Shown one piece after another: positions 1-11,829 of a stretch of 64,000 nt of DNA (position 1 is its first letter; each line of letters begins with the position of its first letter). A program made the translations under genes and the position numbers. This stretch comes from Lampris incognitus (lineage: Eukaryota; Chordata; Actinopteri; Lampriformes; Lampridae). The stretch covers positions 68,899,667-68,963,666 of the forward strand of contig NC_079216.1 in the NCBI RefSeq assembly GCF_029633865.1, written 5' to 3'. The notes under the pieces are model-generated. The model was not told the DNA's origin. It was given only the letters and a program-made list of their open reading frames with translations, and made no database searches.

Positions 1-139
1 AAGTCATGGGCTGGGCTTTTCCCCTGAATCACACTTTGTTCAAATACCTGTGGATCACCACTCACATTCGCTATGTGAGTGATTTGGATATATTTGGGGT
101 GAGACTTTATCTATTGAAACAGCATAGTCTCCAACCAAG

Positions 140-545
140 TAGGTTCTGGGTCTGCTTTAAACTGGTTCTGTTCAAACCCACCAAATATTTTTGTCTATTG
201 ATGACCCTGCCGCCACTTTATCTCTGACTAAGGGTGGTGTCCCTCAAGGTTACATTTTGGGGAAAATGTTATTCTCTTTCACATGCTTCCCCTCAGCCAC
301 ATAATTTGTCATCATAGCATCTGAATTTTACAGAAAGTGGAACTAAATACATAGTTTTATCTCACCTTTCATTAGCTCCTTTTACACTCTGCTGTAAAGC
401 TTTTAACAAGAACCATGGAGCGGGAACATTTCACCCCTATTTTAGCTTTCATTCATCGGTTGCCTATTTTAGAATTGGTTTTAAGATTTTAATTATTACT
501 TTTAAGGCACTTCACGGTATGGCTCTTAGCTATTATTATCGTTAA
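140..545 (+). pseudogene. Decayed CR1/Rex1-like LINE reverse-transcriptase remnant
   Basis: Scattered in-frame pieces match the order of a CR1/Rex1-type ORF2. Around 143-200 a frame reads GSGSALNWF, the segment that normally precedes the RT insert. At 229-290 another reads KGGVPQGYILGKMLFS, the usual GVPQGS-LGP-LFS block of RT. At about 470-545 a frame reads RIGFKILIITFKALHGMALSY, the conserved C-terminal block of these LINEs. The pieces are separated by stops and frame changes and the catalytic YADD block is not readable, so this is a dead, heavily diverged copy. The clade is assigned from remembered motif layout. Confidence 0.5.
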
Positions 546-612
546 GATGACATTTTGTGCAACTGTCATTTTGTATAAAATGCAGAGGCATTGATCAAAC
601 ACAATGTACCTG

Positions 613-749
613 CATACAATAAACATCCATCCATCCATCATCCAAACTGCTTATCCTGCTCTCAGGGTCACGGGGATGCTGGAGCCTATCCCAGCAGTCA
701 TTGGGCAGCAGGCGGGGAGACACCCTGGACAGGCCGCCAGGCCATCACA

Positions 750-820
<71 letters not shown>

Positions 821-1026
821 TGGGACAATTTAGTATGGCCAATTCACCTGACCTACATGTCTTTGGACAGTGGGAGGAAACCGGAGCACCCAGAGGAAAC
901 CCACGCAGACACGGGGAGAACATGCAAACTCCACACAGAGGACAACCTGGGACCACCCCGGGGCTCGAACCCAGGACCTTCTTGCTGTAAGGCGACCGTG
1001 CTAACCACTGCGTCACCATGCGCCCT
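613..1026. repeat. Interspersed repeat with internal CA microsatellite
   Basis: The unit starts with catccatccatc-type simple sequence, continues through 'cctgctctcagggtc' and 'ggagcctatcccagcagtca', contains a CA tract, and ends with a conserved block (about 820-1026) including 'ctttggacagtgggaggaaa'. Two further copies lie in this window, a short one at 10889-10965 and a reverse-orientation one at 42361-42575, so it is a dispersed repeat. I recognise it as a very common fish-genome repeat but cannot name the family. The apparent ORFs across it are repeat-derived. Confidence 0.75.
752..818. repeat. (CA)n microsatellite
   Basis: About 33 uninterrupted CA dinucleotides inside the surrounding interspersed repeat. 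Confidence 0.97.
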
Positions 1027-1030
1027 ACAA

Positions 1031-4000
1031 TAAACATACTATGGAGAAATATTTTGCCCCAAATGAATATCTAGCATCCAGCCAAACATGATGAATTCCA
1101 CAAAAAAACAAAACAAAAAAAAACCAACAACAATATTCAAAGTAAGGTGGACTGTATTGTTCACCAAGAAAAAACATTTGTCATCACAAATGTAGGCAAC
1201 ACACTGTCACCCTTCTTGAAAACTAATAGTCATAGGCATCTGTCCAGGTCTCTATTGCCCACTAGGGTTTCAACCTTCACAGTGTAATTCTGAGGCAAAA
1301 GGTCTCAATTTTCTGTTAACCCCCTAAGTACCCCATCACCATCTCATCTCACCTCATCCCACCGCTCATATTTCCTATCCACATTCTCAATGTCATCCAC
1401 CACAACCTAGCATGTCCTGCACACCACCCAACGATTTGCTAAATATGGCAGATCAGAGACATAAAGCAGTTCAGCAGGATATAATTTGAAAGGCCAAAGC
1501 AGAACCCTAGGCAGGGCTTTCAAAGAATAGCCTTTGTTTTCAGATATTTAAGGACTCCACTTTAAATGTGATTGTATTGTATGTGTGGTATAGTATTTGC
1601 AATGCATGACTGCATGCGTGTCCACTTTTAATTTTGTGTATTTCAGGACACTATATGTGTAGACAGATGTTTGAAAGTGTCACCTCTCTACTCTTGGCAC
1701 ATTTTCAGCTGGTCAGAAAGGGATTTTGTCCTTCATCCACACTGTCCTTAAATGGCAGTAAGGACTGAGGGATGGAAGGGAACAAGTGACGAGTCACGCA
1801 CAAAGCAGACTCTGCAGGATTTTTCTGCAGTGACCCGAAACACTGCCACCATTTTGTTGAACCTTTTTTCCAAGGGGGTTTGAAAAGAGAAGTAGGGGCT
1901 GAATGGGTTCTGATGCAAAGCAGGCATGGTAGATTAGCCAGAGGGAAGGTTGCGATTCAATGGGGGGGGGGGGGTGTACCACAGAGTACAGGACATAGAA
2001 ACAAGGCTGCTCAACTACTAATTTTCCAGGTGGAATGTGTTTTTATCAAAATTCAAGTAAGAAGAAAACCTGCAGGCAAAACCCAAAGCCTTTTGGTGGC
2101 AATAAAGACAAAACCAAAACTACACAAATGCTCTTGCCTCACACACCAATTTGAGAAGACTCAATGACGCATTTGCAAGTGCCACACATAATGATCCAGG
2201 CTTATCAAATTGATATTTAAATAAAGTTTCCTTTTATGGTTCATTATATTCCTTAACACTGAGACAACAAACAAAAATACCAGCAGCTCTTCCCCATTTT
2301 GATGATACAGGTTCGTGCCAGCAGTGTCGTGCGGCACAGTGCCATCCCTAACTCTGCATGCTCCATTGCTTTTGCTCTGCCAGTGCCAGCCTGGGGAGAT
2401 GCCCATTCCCTGATCTTGTGCAGCTATGCGTTATGCCAGGAAGGCATTCCGTGAGATAGGGGAGGGCTTCCATTTCAGTGGAGATGAGGGATAGTCAAAT
2501 GCAAGGAAAACCTTGAAACAAAATGACTTCAGAGCCATGTGCGGTTTATTTCAACCAGTTTTGGTAGAGAATCATCTCCGGCTTTGTGTCCCACGATGTT
2601 CCTCTCTGAGCAGTCAGGTGTGTGAGCAGCACTGATCTGTCTGTCTGTCTGCTGTGATCCTGTCTTATGGAGGCACTGCCTCTACTACCTCAGCTGAAGG
2701 ACCGTACGTACAGCAGTCTGGTGGGTTTGGCAGGGACAGAGTATCAAGTTTTGGCTGCTGGTGTAAACTACCTACCATATGCTCTTCTGGGTCTTCCTAC
2801 ACATATATATGAATAATACACCCTTGCTTGCATATGCATGTGCTAAAACACACACACACATGTATGCAAACACCCCCCACACACACTCATGCACATGCTC
2901 TCCCACTCTATCATAGCACACCAGAGGGTTGTTGCATATAATGGCACACAGTTTGTTTGGCCGATTTACAGCCCACTGGTGTAAAAATAAATAAATAAAT
3001 AAAATAAAATCTGTTTCATGATTTGGTTTGAGCGCTGAACAATTTCCTAAAAAAAAAAGGTGTTTGAAAAGAACAGAATGGGCATTGCTTACGTTTAAAC
3101 AAAAACAGTACTGCTCACTAAAAAGCCCCCACCACAGGACTGAGTTGAGAACAATGATCTAGCAGGAAAACACTAATGTTCTACCAAGCTGATACCGCCA
3201 TGAATAGACACAATTACCCCCCTTCCTCCTGCAATTTGCTAACCATTGTTCACTGAGGTGGAAAACAACACAATCATTTTGCAAAGGATAAGTTCAAGGC
3301 AATGAAAGTTTAAGAGGCATAAATTCAGCACAAGCAAAGAAAAAGCAAATTATAGAAAGTTTCTGACCTGAATCACTATTCCATGAGCCTCTGAATGAAA
3401 GATAATGGGTAATTTTTGCATAAGAGTGGATGATAGAAATCTTTCTGATGCTTTTAAAACTTCCCTTGTCTATTTCAAACCAACTTAAATTCAAATTGCA
3501 CTTCCTGTAGAGTAACATGTAATTACTAGCAATTTATACTCTGCTGTAATTGGTAGCAGATCTCATGTGAAGCAGATCTCTGTGAGTAGCCAGACAGATG
3601 CTGGTTTATTGTGGTCGTGCTGGTGGTGACTCTCTTGGAACAAACTAGAGAACTTTTTTCCCCTTCCATTCAAATTCCCCCTAAACTGCCATGAAGCGCT
3701 GCCCTCACACAATAACCCAGGGTAATTTCTGGGGCAGCGATGGCAAACCATAATGTAAAACAGGCTGGTATATCGGTCTCTCCGGCAGAGTATGGAGGAA
3801 CTGGAGGTGGAAGCCAGAACAATTAGTTCCTAGTTCCTCGGGCGCTAGTGTTTTTACTCTCAATCTGTATGCAATACCTCTTTCAAGTGTGAACTTTCTA
3901 GAGCAAGGCTATCACCAGAGATGGGCCTTGATCCTGTAGTGTGGGAACTGATAACATGCAGGGTATGCATTCCTGGGCACTGAGAAAGCAATGGGCTGTA

Positions 4001-4720
4001 ACTTAGAGATAAGCACGCTATGGGTTCCTCTACCGTCTGATCCAGGAGTGCACTTCAACATGTCTACACAGTGAAGCCACTCTATTAAAAGGACTACTCT
4101 GGATCAGCTAGTCAATGACACCTGTAGCATGTAAACAATGGACTTTACTGCATAGCAGAACCAAAAATTCCGTTTCAGTAAACTCACGTAGGCTATATCA
4201 AATGTGAAGTGAATCAAAACAAATAAAGTTCATATTTCTCAAAATGGTAACATGCTCGATAGTTACCAGGTTATGCAATTTCACCTTCTAAAAGCCGCTC
4301 TTAAGCAATGCACATCTGCTCTCATTTAATCAGTGGCACAGTTAAATGAATACCCACACCATCATAAGATAACCACATCATAAAACATACACCCTCAAAT
4401 AAAGGTTGTCGATAATGAAGACAAATCAAGTTATTTCGTAGCCATCCAGAATTTTGCTTATGGTAAGTAAAAATGGAGAATTAGATCTGGGAGCCAACAG
4501 AAAATAATATAAATTATATCTACTATATCTGTAAATCACTACAAAATCTACAGGTTTTGCTTCATTTCCAAAAATGAAAACTATACCAGAGTTTTCCAAA
4601 AGAAGGGAAGCCAACCCAGATGTCTGTAACGTGTAAAGCTTTCGAAAACAAAGTCTGCTCTCGCTCCATTTTAAATCCTTGATATGAAAGTACCTGGGGA
4701 GGCCCCCCAGAACATAAGTA
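1031..4720. other. No gene recognised
   Basis: This 3.7-kb stretch has only short, uninformative reading frames. It holds minor simple sequence: a G run at about 1963-1974, a patchy CA/CT-rich segment at 2849-2890 and an AAAT-type run at 2985-3010. I see no exon with credible splice sites and no recognisable transposon protein. Confidence 0.6.
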
Positions 4721-4724
4721 GGGC

Positions 4725-4980
4725 GGCGCATTGCCCAAAGGTAGCCTAGTGCTTGCAAAAAGTTTAGGTTACTACTTCAATCTGAAGATCTGGAAGCATG
4801 GGATTAAATCCATGTCCAGTCACGCTAGAGGCAGCACCCTGGGCTCGTGTAGTAGACTCCTCGGTGAACCAAGGAGTCTGGCTGATGTTGGACTATTAGG
4901 CCCTGGTGCAGCCTCCCCCAAATCGGGAGGTCAGCGCCGGGAGGATTTTGAACATCTGGACGGCATGTTTAGCCAGCCAT
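4725..4980 (+). repeat. Possible tRNA-derived SINE-like repeat
   Basis: The start resembles a degenerate tRNA-like head: 'gtagcctagtgcttgcaaaa' as an A-box-like stretch, then 'atgggattaaatccatgtcc' where a B box would sit. A non-tRNA body follows. No second copy is present in the window, so this rests on resemblance only. Confidence 0.3.
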
Positions 4981-5219
4981 AATGCCGCCTTTGTTCCCTT
5001 GCCATATTCACTACTCACAAGCCAGCTTTGAAAGAGCCGGCAGGCTACTGCAGCAGGGCAGAGGCAAGCAGCAACAATCAATGGTGCAACAGAGGGTCCA
5101 ACTTGGATGTTTGTTAGTCCTGAAACAAGTTTGTCTGATATCACCAGATGGTCAGATTTCATTTATCTGCTGGTTTACATCCCTTTGTCAAAAGGACAAC
5201 AACCAACTGCAAAGTGTTG

Positions 5220-5440
5220 TTTACCCTTAACTCTAAAATTACTGGCAAAACACAAAGATCTCTAGTACAGCTTAATATTGCACAAGTCCTCAAGAAAGCA
5301 TGCAAGATTATGAACGACCCCACATGTCCTCTACGACTGCTTTAACCTAATGCCATCAGGAATGTGTTTCAGATTGCCTGTATGTAAAACAAACAGAAGG
5401 AAACTGTTTTATTCCATAAGCCATTAGACTTTGTAAAGTG
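5220..5440 (+). pseudogene. LINE ORF2 C-terminal remnant
   Basis: Translation across one frameshift reads KKACKIMNDPTCPLRLL, then FNLMPSG, then FRLPVCKTNRRK. This order (basic segment, DP-x-x-PL, LLPSGRRYR-like, KTNR) is the usual C-terminus of several vertebrate LINE ORF2 proteins of the L2/CR1 group. It is short, frameshifted and has no RT core. Confidence 0.45.
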
Positions 5441-5983
5441 TCACAGTACAAGGAATGGTCAATTTATCTTTTGTACAGACTGATAAATTCATGCATTCAC
5501 ACGCTGACTTTTGTGGTGTTAAAATATTTTTGGCCAGCTGTAGACTGGCTTCTTCAACTCTGACACTGTCATATTTGTTTCATTTTTTGAGATTGTTATA
5601 TAAATGAGTGTGAATAGTATGTGTGCTTGTTTGCAAACTTGCTTGCCTCAAGATGCCCTTTGAGAGACAGATAATATTTTGAATTGACTCACCTGGTAGT
5701 TTCGCTGCAGATAAAGTGAACATTTAAGACTGAGGTGAACAGCATCGAGGACTGCCCTCACCTATTTGAAACAGCATGCCTGCTTTTGGACTTGCCTTCA
5801 AACCTGTGCTTGTACATGTGCGCCAGTACTTTCGTATTCAAAAAAGGTGCTTAATTACCGACGTGTGGCGACACCATATGTGACTAAGGCTTCTGAGATG
5901 CAGATATCAAGTATTCAATAAAAAGAGTGGTTTTGCTGGGCCGATGAGCTGGGGTTGTTCAGGGTGGACAGGCGGACCGAGGC

Positions 5984-6052
5984 TCGCCCGCCCTGCTGAG
6001 ATGTTGCGAGAGAAGAAGTCGCCCGCCCTGCTGAGATGTTGAGAGAGACGAA
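5984..6052. repeat. Short tandem duplication
   Basis: The segment 'cgcccgccctgctgagatgt' occurs twice, starting near 5986 and 6021, each followed by a GAGAGA-rich spacer. Confidence 0.8.
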
Positions 6053-6404
6053 GAAGAAGAAGTCCCCCGGCGGCCAGCGCTGGTCTGCAGCGACGGGCGG
6101 GCTTCGGGACGCTGCTCGGAGGGACAAGTTCGGCACATGCGGATGAAATGTGTGGTTTTAGCAAATAACATGTGGGCCTACTCACACACCACTAAAGCAA
6201 TATTAGCACTGCCAGAAAACTTCCGCAGTCAGAAAATTAACGCCCCAGGTGTAAAAAAAAAGAAAGAAAACGGGCCGAACATGCCAGCTACATTAAAAAC
6301 TAACAAGACGTGAGACGAACAACCGTCATTTAGACGCAGCCTACCGTTAACTGTTAACGGCGAGGGAGGGAGCGCGAATCGCTAGTACAGCCATGTTGAG
6401 TTGC

Positions 6405-6476
6405 CTGTAGTATTTGTAGTAGTATTGCAGTAGTATTTGTACTAGTATTGCAGTAGTATTTGCAGTAGTATTTGGC
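6405..6476. repeat. GTAGTATTT-rich tandem repeat
   Basis: Three to four imperfect copies of a roughly 24-bp unit made of gcagtagtattt and tagtagtatt pieces. Confidence 0.8.
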
Positions 6477-7649
6477 GTCAGAATAGCGTTTCCGTTATCT
6501 GAGCATCGGAGAGTCAAGAGCTCGGCTGCGGCTGATGGCTCGACACACGAGTCGGTCCTCAGCCCACCGTCCCGTTAACCGGACTCAACGCTGCTTATCC
6601 GAACTTGGTGGGAACAGGTAGGAGGATGAACAGCCTACCTCTGGCTGAGTCGTCCTCTTTCCGCCGATGTCCAAATAAATCACTTCGGCGAACTGCGACA
6701 GACGTGCGGACCGGACCGCCTGGTTCCGGAGGATGCGGGGACGCCGACGGGCAGAAGCGGCAGGGGGACACCTCTCGGGGCCGCTGTCTCAAAGTTTTCG
6801 AACCGCTATCGTTGCGCCAGTCTTTGCGGTCTGAACCAATGAGCTGCGGAAAATCACCCTCTCCCCATTTCATTACCCCTGCGTCGGAACTGGGACACCG
6901 CAAAGCATTGTGGACCATTTTAAAGCTGCAATGCACGAAGGTGGCCGTGGTGGGGTGAGGACGGGGCGCCTAGCTATCTACAAGGCGGGGGCACCTCACC
7001 TGCCCCGGGATCCGGGATCGCAGACTCAGTCGGGGTTTGGCGAACAGAAAGACAAGTCAAGGAGGTGAAGGATCGCTTGGGAGGCGCATAAATCCGTGAA
7101 AGGACACATTGTGTGGTTAAATCAATGGCTATAAACTTAACGTTGAGTTTGGAGTCATTTTATTGTAGTAATTTTGTTGTTAAGAGGAAAAATCCCGAAG
7201 ATCAGTTTTAGTGGGTAATCTCGCAGAACAGGACTAGTAGAGCCTCCTTACGTCATCTCATCAAAGGCTGCTTCTCGTTCGCTGGATGAACAGTGACTTA
7301 TAGAACAGCCTGCTTATCGACACAGTGAAGGGACAGGAAGTGTTTAGCACTGACTCCGGAAGTGACCTAACTTTGAAATAATGCGGCTAACGCCCATTTT
7401 TTATTTGATTGTGGCCCCAAATATTGGAACTCCTTTGTCAATTCAATACTTCTACTTCATACCAAACGACTTCAGTTGTTTTACTGAAGAAAAAAACAAG
7501 AAGGACCGAAAGGATTACAAAGACGGACAATACCATTGTATCATAATTTGCATTTGAAGGGATTTTAATTATTAGAGTTGAGAAAAAATCCAGTTAACTT
7601 ATTTGACTAGGCATTCACTGACAGAGCACTTTAGGTGTATCTGCTATTG

Positions 7650-9116
7650 CCGTGTTGTTGTTATTGTTGTTCCTACGACATCATAATTAATGTTGGTCCA
7701 GGATCACCATTGTTATTGTTGTTCCTACGACATCATAATTAATGTTGCTCCAGGATCACCATTGTTATTGTTGTTCCTACGACATCATAATTAATGTTGC
7801 TCCAGGATCAGCATTGTTATTGTTGTTCCTACGACATCATAATTAATGTTGCTCCAGGATCAGCATTGTTATTGTTGTTCCTACGACATCATAATTAATG
7901 TTGCTCCAGGATGACCATTGTTATTGTTGTTCCTACGACATCATAATTAATGTTGCTCCAGGATCACCATTGTAATTGTTGTTCCTACGACATCATAATT
8001 AATGTTGCTCCAGGATCATCATTGTTATTGTTGTCCTACGACATCATAATTAATGTTGCTCCAGGATCACCATTGTTATTGTTGTTCCTACGACATCATA
8101 ATTAATGTTGCTCCAGGATCACCATTGTTATTGTTGTTCCTACGACATCATAATTAATGTTGCTCCAGGATCATCATTGTTATTGTTGTTCCTACGACAT
8201 CATAATTAATGTTGCTCCAGGATCACCATTGTAATTGTTGTTCCTACGACATCATAATTAATGTTGCTCCAGGATCATCATTGTTATTGTTGTTCCTACG
8301 ACATCATAATTAATGTTGCTCCAGGATCACCATTGTTATTGTTGTTCCTACGACATCATAATTAATGTTGCTCCAGGATCCTCATTGTTATTGTTGTTCC
8401 TACGACATCATAATTAATGTTGCTCCAGGATCACCATTGTAATTGTTGTTCCTACGACATCATAATTAATGTTGCTCCAGGATCAGCATTGTTATTGTTG
8501 TTCCTACGACATCATAATTAATGTTGCTCCAGGATCAGCATTGTTATTGTTGTTCCTACGACATCATAATTAATGTTGCTCCAGGATGACCATTGTTATT
8601 GTTGTTCCTACGACATCATAATTAATGTTGCTCCAGGATCACCATTGTAATTGTTGTTCCTACGACATCATAATTAATGTTGCTCCAGGATCATCATTGT
8701 TATTGTTGTCCTACGACATCATAATTAATGTTGCTCCAGGATCACCATTGTTATTGTTGTTCCTACGACATCATAATTAATGTTGCTCCAGGATCACCAT
8801 TGTTATTGTTGTTCCTACGACATCATAATTAATGTTGCTCCAGGATCATCATTGTTATTGTTGTTCCTACGACATCATAATTAATGTTGCTCCAGGATCA
8901 CCATTGTAATTGTTGTTCCTACGACATCATAATTAATGTTGCTCCAGGATCATCATTGTTATTGTTGTTCCTACGACATCATAATTAATGTTGCTCCAGG
9001 ATCACCATTGTTATTGTTGTTCCTACGACATCATAATTAATGTTGCTCCAGGATCCTCATTGTTATTGTTGTTCCTACGACATCATAATTAATGTTGCTC
9101 CAGGATCACCATTGTA
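7650..9116. repeat. 52-bp minisatellite with 13-mer higher-order repeat
   Basis: About 28 tandem copies of a 52-bp unit containing 'cctacgacatcataattaat'. Monomers differ at a few diagnostic sites: ggatcacc, ggatcagc, ggatgacc, ggatcatc or ggatcctc, then attgtt or attgta, plus a 1-bp deletion giving ttgtcctacg. The order of variants in monomers 3-15 (about 7800-8475) is repeated exactly in monomers 16-28 (about 8475-9116). The 1-bp deletion recurs 675 bp apart (8031 and 8706), which equals 13 x 52 minus 1. Confidence 0.97.
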
Positions 9117-9159
9117 ACATACTAATCTTGTTGTTGTGTGTCGTGCCTAGGCGACTCGG

Positions 9160-9712
9160 AGTAAAACATTGTTGTGGTGGCTTAGCTATCGGTTAGGTTA
9201 GGATAAGGTTAGCTATTGGTTAGGTTAAGTTAATGTTAGCTATCGTTTAAGGTTTGCTATCTGTTAGGTTAAGGTTAGCTATCGGTTAAGGCTAGGGTAA
9301 AGTTAGCTTAAGTTAATGTAAGCTGTCAGTTAACGTTTGCTATCGGCTAGGTTAAGGTTACCTATTGGTTAAAGTTAGGGTAAGGTTAGCTATCGGTTAA
9401 GGTTAGGGTAAGGTTAGCTATCGGTTAGGTTAAATTAATGTTAGCTATCGGTTAAGGTTTGCTATCGGCTAGGTTAAAGTTAGCTATTGGTTAAGGCTAG
9501 GGTAAGGTTAGCTATCGGTTAGGTTAAGTTAATGTTAGCTATCGGTTAAGGTTAGCTATCGGTTAAGGTTAGCTTAAGTTAATGTTAGCTACCGGTTAAG
9601 GTTTGCTATCGGCTAGGTTAAGGTTAGCTATCGGCTAGGTTAAGTTAATGTTAGCTATCGGTTATGTTTGGGTAAGGTAAGTGTTAGGTTGAGGTTCTGT
9701 TAGGTTAGCTTT
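9160..9712. repeat. Degenerate GGTTAG-rich tandem array
   Basis: A loosely periodic array of phrases such as ggttagctatcggttaaggt, gttagggtaagg and gttaagttaatgttagc. The recurring GGTTAG and GTTAGGG hexamers resemble the vertebrate telomere hexamer but are not a pure (TTAGGG)n run. It begins within 50 bp of the end of the 52-bp minisatellite. Confidence 0.85.
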
Positions 9713-9865
9713 GGTATTTTTCCCGATGGTTTTCCCGAATGTCGCAAAGGCGCGACAGCACAACAACGTGATTGGTCCGTTGCAATGACGGGCCTGGAGC
9801 AGCATTTATTATGATGTCGTGTGGGTGTGTATGTGAATGTTATTGTCAATAAAGATGTAAAAAAA

Positions 9866-9866
<1 letters not shown>

Positions 9867-9900
<34 letters not shown>
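9867..9900. repeat. (TA)n microsatellite
   Basis: Seventeen TA dinucleotides following an A run. Confidence 0.95.
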
Positions 9901-9902
<2 letters not shown>

Positions 9903-10880
9903 ATCGTGTGGGCACTTGAACAAGTTGATGAAAAGATGTGGCTTTATAAACGTATACTTACTGCCCTCTAGTGGCTCGACTGGCAGCTGAGGTTGTCCTC
10001 ACTGGGTGAAGTGGATTTCCAGCCGTCAGATGAGGACGGTGCTTGAAATTCGTGACAATGACATGGCGGTCAAGTTGATGAACGGTCGTTTTCTTAGTCA
10101 TTTTCTGTCATTTCATAGAGAATAAAATTTGAAATTTCTTACAACATGAACGTCAAGGCTAGATAGCCTACATACTTTATAACAAATCAAGTTTTTGTTG
10201 CAACCCTTTTCAAAACGGAAACACTGTCAACAGCTGGACTGCATCCCTACTTATTAAAGAAAGAAACCAACTGACTGTAGGTCTGTTACTGCAGTAGTTA
10301 GTAGGCTAGATGAGCACAGTTGTAGCCATTTCTAGCACTTATTGCGCACCAATAGCAAAAATACCCCCCCCCCCCCGTTCGACACTCTTCCCTTCTCTCA
10401 CACGTTTCCTGTTGCCTAACGGCTTTCCTGGGGCGTTGTCCTCATCTGTGGATCCAAGAACCGCAGCCACCCATACTCACTGCGGGGATTTAAAAGCCCC
10501 AGAGAATGAAACTGTGATTGACTACTGGCCCAAGCTGACGCAACAGATTAAATGAGTGAATATTATTTCACTTTAAAATTTTGTTTGCAGGAAATTCCTG
10601 AAACACAACAATTTGAACTACAAACCCGCCACAAAGACTGTGAGTAATGCTCAGAGTGGCTGCCTTGGTCTTTTATTCTGAGCTACCTACAGCAGATACA
10701 GGGCCCTTTCCTTCCTCTTCGCAACATGTGCCCTTCGTGAGACAATCCTCGTTTATGTCCCCCAACAAATTTGTCAAATAATTTTCGTATATAATGGAAA
10801 AAGACTGACTATAGGAATTCAAAAGCACCGACACGTTTATTCAAAAGTCTTGTCAAAAATTAAAACTAGGATTAAATTAA
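9901..10880. other. No gene recognised
   Basis: Only short frames without recognisable domains. There is a C run at about 10362-10376. Confidence 0.55.
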
Positions 10881-10888
10881 TTTGAATT

Positions 10889-10965
10889 AACATCCATCCA
10901 TCCATTATCCAAACCGCTTATCCTGCTCTCAGGGTCGCGGGGATGCTGGAGCCTATCCCCGCACC
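10889..10965. repeat. Fragment of the 613-1026 interspersed repeat
   Basis: Begins with catccatccatc and continues through the conserved 'cctgctctcagggtc' and 'gatgctggagcctatccc' blocks, then stops at a C run. It is truncated before the CA tract. Confidence 0.8.
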
Positions 10966-11390
10966 CCCCCCCCACGCATTAATTTATTTTGTAAAAAATA
11001 AAATTTATATACACTACCGTTCAAAAGTTTGGGATCACCCAAACAATTTTGTGTTTTCCATGAAAAGTCACACTTATTCACCACCATATGTTGTGAAATG
11101 AATAGAAAATAGAGTCAAGACATTGACAAGGTTAGAAATAATGATTTGTATTTGAAATAAGATTTTTTTTACATCAAACTTTGCTTTCGTCAAAGAATCC
11201 TCCATTTGCAGCAATTACAGCATTGCAGACCTTTGGCATTCTAGCTGTTAATTTGTTGAGGTAATCTGGAGAAATTGCACCCCACACTTCCAGAAGCAGC
11301 TCCCACAAGTTGGATTGGTTGGATGGGCACTTCTTTGAGCAGATTGAGTTTCTGGAGCATCACATTTGTGGGGTCAATTAAACGCTCAAA

Positions 11391-11678
11391 ATGGCCAGAA
11401 AAAGAGAACTTTCATCTGAAACTCGACAGTCTATTCTTGTTCTTAGAAATGAAGGCTATTCCATGCGAGAAATTGCTAAGAAATTGAAGATTTCCTACAC
11501 CGGTGTGTACTACTCCCTTCAGAGGACAGCACAAACAGGCTCTAACCAGAGTAGAAAAAGAAGTGGGAGGCCGCGTTGCACAACTGAGCAAGAAGATAAG
11601 TACATTAGAGTCTCTAGTTTGAGAAACAGACGCCTCACAGGTCCCCAACTGGCATCTTCATTAAATAGTACCTGTTAG
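11391..11678 (+). pseudogene. Tc1-like transposase, N-terminal fragment (left arm and centre)
   Basis: Starts MARKRELSSETRQ and encodes the bipartite paired-like DNA-binding region. The first helix-turn-helix (about residues 5-50) includes MREIAKKLKISYTGVYYSLQ. It is followed by a basic linker with RSGRPRCTT (the GRPR motif of Tc1 transposases) and the start of the second helix-turn-helix. It stops at 95 residues; a full Tc1 transposase is about 340 residues. The DDE catalytic domain is missing, so it cannot transpose itself, though the DNA-binding part might bind the terminal repeats if expressed. Confidence 0.85.
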
Positions 11679-11829
11679 AGCCTGTTTGTGCTGTCCTCTG
11701 AAGGGAGTAGTACACACCGGTGTAGGAAATCTTCAATTTCTTAGCAATTTCTCGCATGGAATAGCCTTCATTTCTAAGAACAAGAATAGACTGTCGAGTT
11801 TCAGATGAAAGTTCTCTTTTTCTGGCCAT
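11674..11829 (-). pseudogene. Tc1-like transposase N-terminus, mirrored copy (right arm)
   Basis: The same first 52 residues as the left-arm frame, on the opposite strand, starting at 11829 and running toward the centre. It ends where the arm ends at 11674, after which the frame runs into the unique centre and stops. The identical protein start in both arms shows that the 5' half was copied as an inverted duplicate. Confidence 0.85.

Larger units (their letters stand above)
5445..7640. other. GC-rich segment, no gene assigned
   Basis: From about 5930 to 7120 the sequence becomes GC- and CpG-rich (for example 6600-7020), unlike its flanks, which suggests a CpG island or a first exon of a gene I cannot identify. 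Open frames here on both strands show no recognisable domain. A 5' exon is possible but there is no downstream exon to pair it with. 7120-7640 is AT-rich and featureless. Confidence 0.4.

Noticed and set aside
6605..6958. Overlapping open frames on both strands in a CpG-rich segment
   Set aside because: High GC content lowers stop frequency; no domain or splice partner seen. Kept only as a possible CpG island.
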